In this document: positions 3,426-6,438 of the stretch, piece by piece | How positions within the stretch are numbered: the stretch's first letter is position 1 | How the letters are laid out: the number at the start of each line of letters is the position of its first letter | From: an archaeon | Lineage (GTDB): Archaea; Nanobdellota; Nanobdellia; Woesearchaeales; JAHJEM01 | Assembly (NCBI GenBank): GCA_020057445.1 | Contig: JAGVFV010000145.1 | Coordinates: 1-6,438 of the forward strand | Reading direction: 5' to 3' | Length of the DNA: 6,438 nt | The notes under the pieces: model-generated | What the model was told of the DNA's origin: nothing | What the model saw: the letters and a program-made list of their open reading frames with translations, nothing else | Databases searched by the model: none | Translations under genes and position numbers: made by a program

Positions 3426-6293
3426 ATGAAAAAAAGAAATAGGGAGGAAAGGGAATCAGGAAGGGCATATGCCGCGGAGAGAGTCTTTCGTGTCTGCATC
3501 AGCGCCTCACTCCTATTCTTTATCCTCTTTGCTGCATCACTTGCGGCAGGGGCAGATGACGCGAATCCTCCTGTCATTTTGCAGAAGCGTCCCCTGGGGT
3601 TGACAAATGAGAACCCAGTCCTCTTTTCCATGACTACCGACGAGCTGTCCACGTGCAGGTATGATACGCAGGCAAAGCAGTATGATGACATGGGAGGCAT
3701 CTTTGCAGGGAACGAGACAGGTCACAACGTCAGCCTTTCCCTCGCTGACGGGCCCTACACCTATTTTGCTGCCTGCAAGGACACCAACAATAATTCTGGA
3801 AATCCAGAGAATGTCTCATTTGTCCTTGACACAGTTCCTTCAGTCATACGGGAGTTTTCTCCGGTCGGGACGGTCTTTCGAAGGAGTGTGGAATTCAATG
3901 TGACGACAAATGAGGCTGCGACCTGCCGGTTTGACATTTCAGATGTGATCTATGAGAATCTGGCAAGCCAGTTTGAACAGACAGGGCGATTGATACATAG
4001 GCAGGCGTACCCGAATCTTGCAGAAGGCGCATACACCTATTTTGTCCGTTGCAAAGATAGTGCGGGAAACAGGAATCAGGAAAGCACAAGAGTGTCATTT
4101 GCAGTGAATGTGCGCCCGACTGCGGTTGTCGCCATAGAAAATGGAGACATCCTCCAGGCTGGAAAATATACTGTCCGCCTCGTCGTTTCAGAACCTCTTG
4201 CTGAGACTCCCTCGCTTCGCTATAATTTCAATGACGATGCCAACCTTCGCACCATTTCTCTGATGGGGAGCGGGAATTCCTATTCCGGCTACATGATCGT
4301 CGGTGAGGAGCTTGGCGACAAGATCGGCACTTTTTTTTTCCAAGGGATTGATGAGACCCAATTGTCAGGCACGGAAATCACTGGCGGGAAGCTGTTTGTC
4401 ATTGACACAAAAAAGCCAAAGGCGCCCCTGTCATTGGAGATAGAAAATGATAAGAGAGGCTTGCAGTTGTCGTGGTATTATGATGGTGAGACCCAGGATT
4501 ATTATAAGATATATCGCTCTGCATCCGCAAGCGTCAGTTATGCTGACTATTATGTCCGCTCTGAAGAATCAGAGTTCCTCGACAAGGATGTAGAGGACGG
4601 AAAAACCTATCATTATCGGGTATCTGCTGTCGATGTCGCGGGAAATGAGGGGGATCTTTCTGTTGAGCGTTATCTCACTGCGACCCTCGCTGGGCAGACA
4701 AAGGAGGAGAGCGTACAGCTTTCCTCGACGCTGACTGGGACGGTGCGTCGCAAGATTTCAGGAATGGACAAATCTCTCCTCGACATTGATGCGTCGCTTA
4801 CGTATATCTCTTCATTGTCAGATCCTGCTGCTGTGGATGTGGTCGTATATTTTGATCTGATGCAGAAGGTGCGAAGCGCCAAGCAGGCTGTTAGCGACAT
4901 CCGTGCTCAGGCAGAGGGGCTTCTTTCCCTTGACCTGAATGCTGAGGAATTGCGTCTGCGTATGGACAAGATCGACCTCGCGCTGCAAAAGAATCTCCAG
5001 AATGTGGTCGATAAGGTGGAGATCATGCAAAAATCAGACATCCAGCAGGTGCACGATGACAGTGATGTCTACACGGCAATTGCTGATGCTGTGCAATCTT
5101 CAGAGAGGCTCGACCAGGAATACCAAAAAAGCATGCTTGAAGTGAATGACCGTGCAAAGGTCGGCCTGAACATCGTCCAGGTCAAGATAACGTACCTGGA
5201 AGGGAGGAGCGAGGTCTTGACTCTTGTCCGAAAAGATGTGCAGGCAGATGGCACTGTCGCTGGACGGGTGATCGAGTCCATCCCGAAAGACGTCGCGTCG
5301 AGCGCAAAGGAGGTATTATCCATGCAGAGTTACCGCACTCTCAAGGACGATCCCGTGCTCGAGTGGCCTCTCTCGTCGGGAAAGGCAGAAGTGCGGTATT
5401 ATTTTGCGTCTGCAAAGGATATCAACAGGTTGAAGACGACACGGACGATCGTGATCCTTTCTCCTGAAAAGCAGGGCATTAACCAGACAACTGCCAATAA
5501 TTCGATCACAGGGCTTGCCGGAAAGGACGTGTTCGCTTCTGAAGCGAAAGGGGGATTTTCCCTGCAGCAGATCATCATATTCTTCGGCATTATTGTCGTC
5601 GTCGGGCTTGTCATATACTATTTTTTCTTCTTGAAGGCAGAGGATAAATATGAGGGAAGGGAATCTGGCGAAGAGGGATTGTCTTCTTTCATCAAGCATT
5701 CGGGCAAAGAGACGCCTGAAAGGCAGGTCCATGCTGCGAAGAGATCAAATCCTCTGAGACCGCCTCCTGCGCCCGTCGATGGACATCAGGCAAAGGTCGT
5801 CACTGCTGCTGATGTCGCAGATAGAGGGGACGCCGGACTTGAGATTGAGCAGCCATACGTCAAGACCGGTCGGGAAAAGACGCGGGAAGAGGATGTGCGA
5901 AGGCTGGTGCTTGACGCAAAGAAGCTTCTGGACAACCTGGATGTGGATGGCGCATATGCCTATTACGTGACTGTGGTCGATCTGTATCCCCATCTTGGAG
6001 GTGTTGCGACAGATGAGCTTGCAGGTGATGTGCAAGAGGTCTATAGTCGTCTTTCCCTTTTGGGGGCTCTTGGGCGCTGCAAGGGGCGGGCGGAAAGGAT
6101 GTCGCCAAGAGAAGTGGATATCCTTCTTTTGCAGATAGATGGTATTCTCGCAGAGAAAGGGGCAGAGAGCAGGTTCACGCAGTATCTGCGGGAGAACCAG
6201 AATCATCTTTTGCAATACAAGATTACATTGAATAAGCCGGGCGTGGAGAAAGGCATTTCAGCCGGTTTTGAGAAGACGGGGAGAATAAGGTGA
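3426..6293 (+). CDS. Large receptor-like surface protein: Ig-like and FN3 ectodomain, one membrane segment, cytoplasmic helical domain
   Basis: The 955-aa product has a signal peptide (hydrophobic about 24-42). Two related Ig-like repeats follow (about 65-119 and 155-211), each with a CRY/FD motif, a GxYTYFxxCKD motif and an asparagine-rich turn. Next are another beta domain (about 229-328), an FN3 domain (about 330-412; W350, YYKIYR, YHYRVSAVDVAGNEG), a helical stalk (about 440-575) and a beta domain (about 578-680) with VIESIPKDVASSAKEV and DDPVLEWPL, a form common in archaeal membrane proteins. An ITGLAG motif (694-699) precedes the single membrane segment (about 711-735). Inside the cell there is a charged, proline-containing linker (736-815) and a TPR-like helical domain (about 818-935; AKKLLDNLDVDGAYAYY). 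No Shine-Dalgarno precedes the ATG. Translation may be coupled to the gene 5 nt upstream. It resembles an adhesin or sensor, but no ligand or enzyme activity can be named. Confidence 0.85.
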   Translation: MKKRNREERESGRAYAAERVFRVCISASLLFFILFAASLAAGADDANPPVILQKRPLGLTNENPVLFSMTTDELSTCRYDTQAKQYDDMGGIFAGNETGHNVSLSLADGPYTYFAACKDTNNNSGNPENVSFVLDTVPSVIREFSPVGTVFRRSVEFNVTTNEAATCRFDISDVIYENLASQFEQTGRLIHRQAYPNLAEGAYTYFVRCKDSAGNRNQESTRVSFAVNVRPTAVVAIENGDILQAGKYTVRLVVSEPLAETPSLRYNFNDDANLRTISLMGSGNSYSGYMIVGEELGDKIGTFFFQGIDETQLSGTEITGGKLFVIDTKKPKAPLSLEIENDKRGLQLSWYYDGETQDYYKIYRSASASVSYADYYVRSEESEFLDKDVEDGKTYHYRVSAVDVAGNEGDLSVERYLTATLAGQTKEESVQLSSTLTGTVRRKISGMDKSLLDIDASLTYISSLSDPAAVDVVVYFDLMQKVRSAKQAVSDIRAQAEGLLSLDLNAEELRLRMDKIDLALQKNLQNVVDKVEIMQKSDIQQVHDDSDVYTAIADAVQSSERLDQEYQKSMLEVNDRAKVGLNIVQVKITYLEGRSEVLTLVRKDVQADGTVAGRVIESIPKDVASSAKEVLSMQSYRTLKDDPVLEWPLSSGKAEVRYYFASAKDINRLKTTRTIVILSPEKQGINQTTANNSITGLAGKDVFASEAKGGFSLQQIIIFFGIIVVVGLVIYYFFFLKAEDKYEGRESGEEGLSSFIKHSGKETPERQVHAAKRSNPLRPPPAPVDGHQAKVVTAADVADRGDAGLEIEQPYVKTGREKTREEDVRRLVLDAKKLLDNLDVDGAYAYYVTVVDLYPHLGGVATDELAGDVQEVYSRLSLLGALGRCKGRAERMSPREVDILLLQIDGILAEKGAESRFTQYLRENQNHLLQYKITLNKPGVEKGISAGFEKTGRIR
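3618..4058 (+). repeat. Two Ig-like repeat units in the 955-aa protein
   Basis: Unit 1 (residues 65-119) and unit 2 (155-211) share the order: hydrophobic strand, TT-[DN]-E-x-x-T-C-R-[YF]-D, a loop, H-x4-L-[AS]-[DE]-G-x-Y-T-Y-F, then C-K-D and an N/G-rich turn. One conserved Cys pair per unit (C77/C117 and C167/C209) suggests a disulfide in each. The copies are diverged at the DNA level. Confidence 0.7.
4331..4339 (+). repeat. Nine-T homopolymer inside the surface-protein gene
   Basis: Nine consecutive T residues encode the end of Thr and three Phe codons (GTFFFQG, residues 301-307). It is the longest homopolymer I noticed in the coding DNA here. It falls in the ectodomain, where a slip of one base would truncate the protein before its membrane segment. 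Confidence 0.6.
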
Positions 6294-6300
6294 CAGTACG

Positions 6301-6375
6301 ATGAATGAACAAGAATTTCAAAATATTTTTAGCAATCATACATTGCTATTCACATTGATAAACGAAAAAAAATAG
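6301..6375 (+). CDS. Doubtful 24-aa small ORF
   Basis: ATG 6301 opens a 24-codon frame (begins MNEQEFQNIFSNHTLLF) ending at TAG 6373-6375. It is preceded at 7 nt by GGTGA (6289-6293), which overlaps the stop of the 955-aa gene and could serve as a Shine-Dalgarno. Against it, the DNA has the AT-rich composition of the intergenic regions, the ORF overlaps the promoter-like elements of the next gene, and the peptide resembles nothing known to me. It could be a chance ORF. Confidence 0.2.
   Translation: MNEQEFQNIFSNHTLLFTLINEKK
6321..6330 (+). promoter_or_regulatory. Probable TATA element for the 3' partial gene
   Basis: AAATATTTTT is the best TATA-like match upstream of ATG 6391. It predicts a transcription start near 6350 and a leader of about 40 nt that would include the ribosome binding site at 6379-6385. 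Confidence 0.35.
6330..6348. promoter_or_regulatory. Inverted repeat TAGCAAT-N5-ATTGCTA
   Basis: The arms 6330-6336 and 6342-6348 are perfect 7-bp reverse complements around CATAC. The site lies immediately after the TATA-like element and just before the predicted transcription start, where a bound repressor would block the promoter. It could instead be a short hairpin marking the end of the operon 2 transcript, preceded by a T-run. Confidence 0.4.
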
Positions 6376-6378
6376 TGT

Positions 6379-6385
6379 AGGTGGT
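6379..6385 (+). promoter_or_regulatory. Ribosome binding site AGGTGGT
   Basis: AGGTG matches the archaeal anti-Shine-Dalgarno target (GGAGGTGAT) and lies about 6 nt before ATG 6391, supporting that start. Confidence 0.55.
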
Positions 6386-6390
6386 TTCAG

Positions 6391-6438
6391 ATGGAAGGAT
6401 CGCATTTGTCGGACAATCGGGAAAGGGTTTCATGGTTC
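6391..6438 (+). CDS. 5' end of an unidentified protein-coding gene (partial)
   Basis: ATG 6391 opens 16 codons to the window edge (MEGSHLSDNRERVSWF). The fragment is hydrophilic with no signal peptide so far, unlike the surface proteins before it. A good ribosome binding site and a candidate promoter with an operator-like inverted repeat precede it, suggesting a gene transcribed separately from operon 2. Its function cannot be judged. Confidence 0.5.
   Translation, partial: MEGSHLSDNRERVSWF

Noticed and set aside
5316..6215. Two long minus-strand ORFs opposite the end of the 955-aa gene (5316-5732, 5745-6215)
   Set aside because: They lie antisense to a well-supported coding region with clear membrane and helical domains, and their translations have no recognisable domain.

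Overview
The window looks like a piece of an archaeal chromosome, most probably from a DPANN lineage of the Woesearchaeota/Pacearchaeota type. No taxonomic marker gene is present. The assignment rests on archaeal TATA boxes about 25-30 nt from leaderless or short-leader starts, two tiny regulators (AbrB-like and ribbon-helix-helix) with wording typical of those genomes, and secreted proteins with GWNxIGYP repeats, poly-glycine linkers, thrombospondin-like Cys modules and DCGGPC repeats. Coding DNA is of balanced composition and the intergenic DNA is clearly AT-rich.

Layout. The 5' end of an unidentified minus-strand gene occupies 1-92. A 160-bp divergent intergenic region (93-252) carries back-to-back TATA boxes and a GTATAC-N6-GTATAC palindrome. 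Operon 1 follows on the plus strand: a 57-aa AbrB-like DNA-binding protein (253-426), a 228-aa membrane-anchored surface protein with two GWN-type domains (429-1115), and a 637-aa Cys-rich surface protein with three membrane segments and a cytoplasmic helical tail (1112-3025). The genes are 2 nt apart or overlap by 4 nt. The 3026-3258 spacer has an in-frame continuation beyond the stop codon, an orphan Shine-Dalgarno sequence, a perfect 10-bp AT-rich inverted repeat and a TATA box.

Operon 2 starts with a 53-aa ribbon-helix-helix protein (3259-3420, GTG start). Five nt later comes a 955-aa receptor-like protein (3426-6293) with a signal peptide, Ig-like and FN3 domains, a helical stalk, a further beta domain, one membrane segment and a cytoplasmic helical domain. 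The 3' end holds a promoter with a 7-bp inverted repeat, a doubtful 24-codon ORF, and the first 16 codons of another plus-strand gene (6391-6438).

The most notable feature is a repeated design. Two adjacent units each begin with a very small antitoxin-fold DNA-binding protein, with no toxin beside it, and continue directly into large cell-surface proteins. Two of the three surface proteins have an extracellular domain, membrane segment(s) and a sizeable cytoplasmic helical domain, which is a receptor-like topology. I infer two self-regulated cell-surface cassettes, possibly for host/partner attachment or sensing. The sequence does not prove this.
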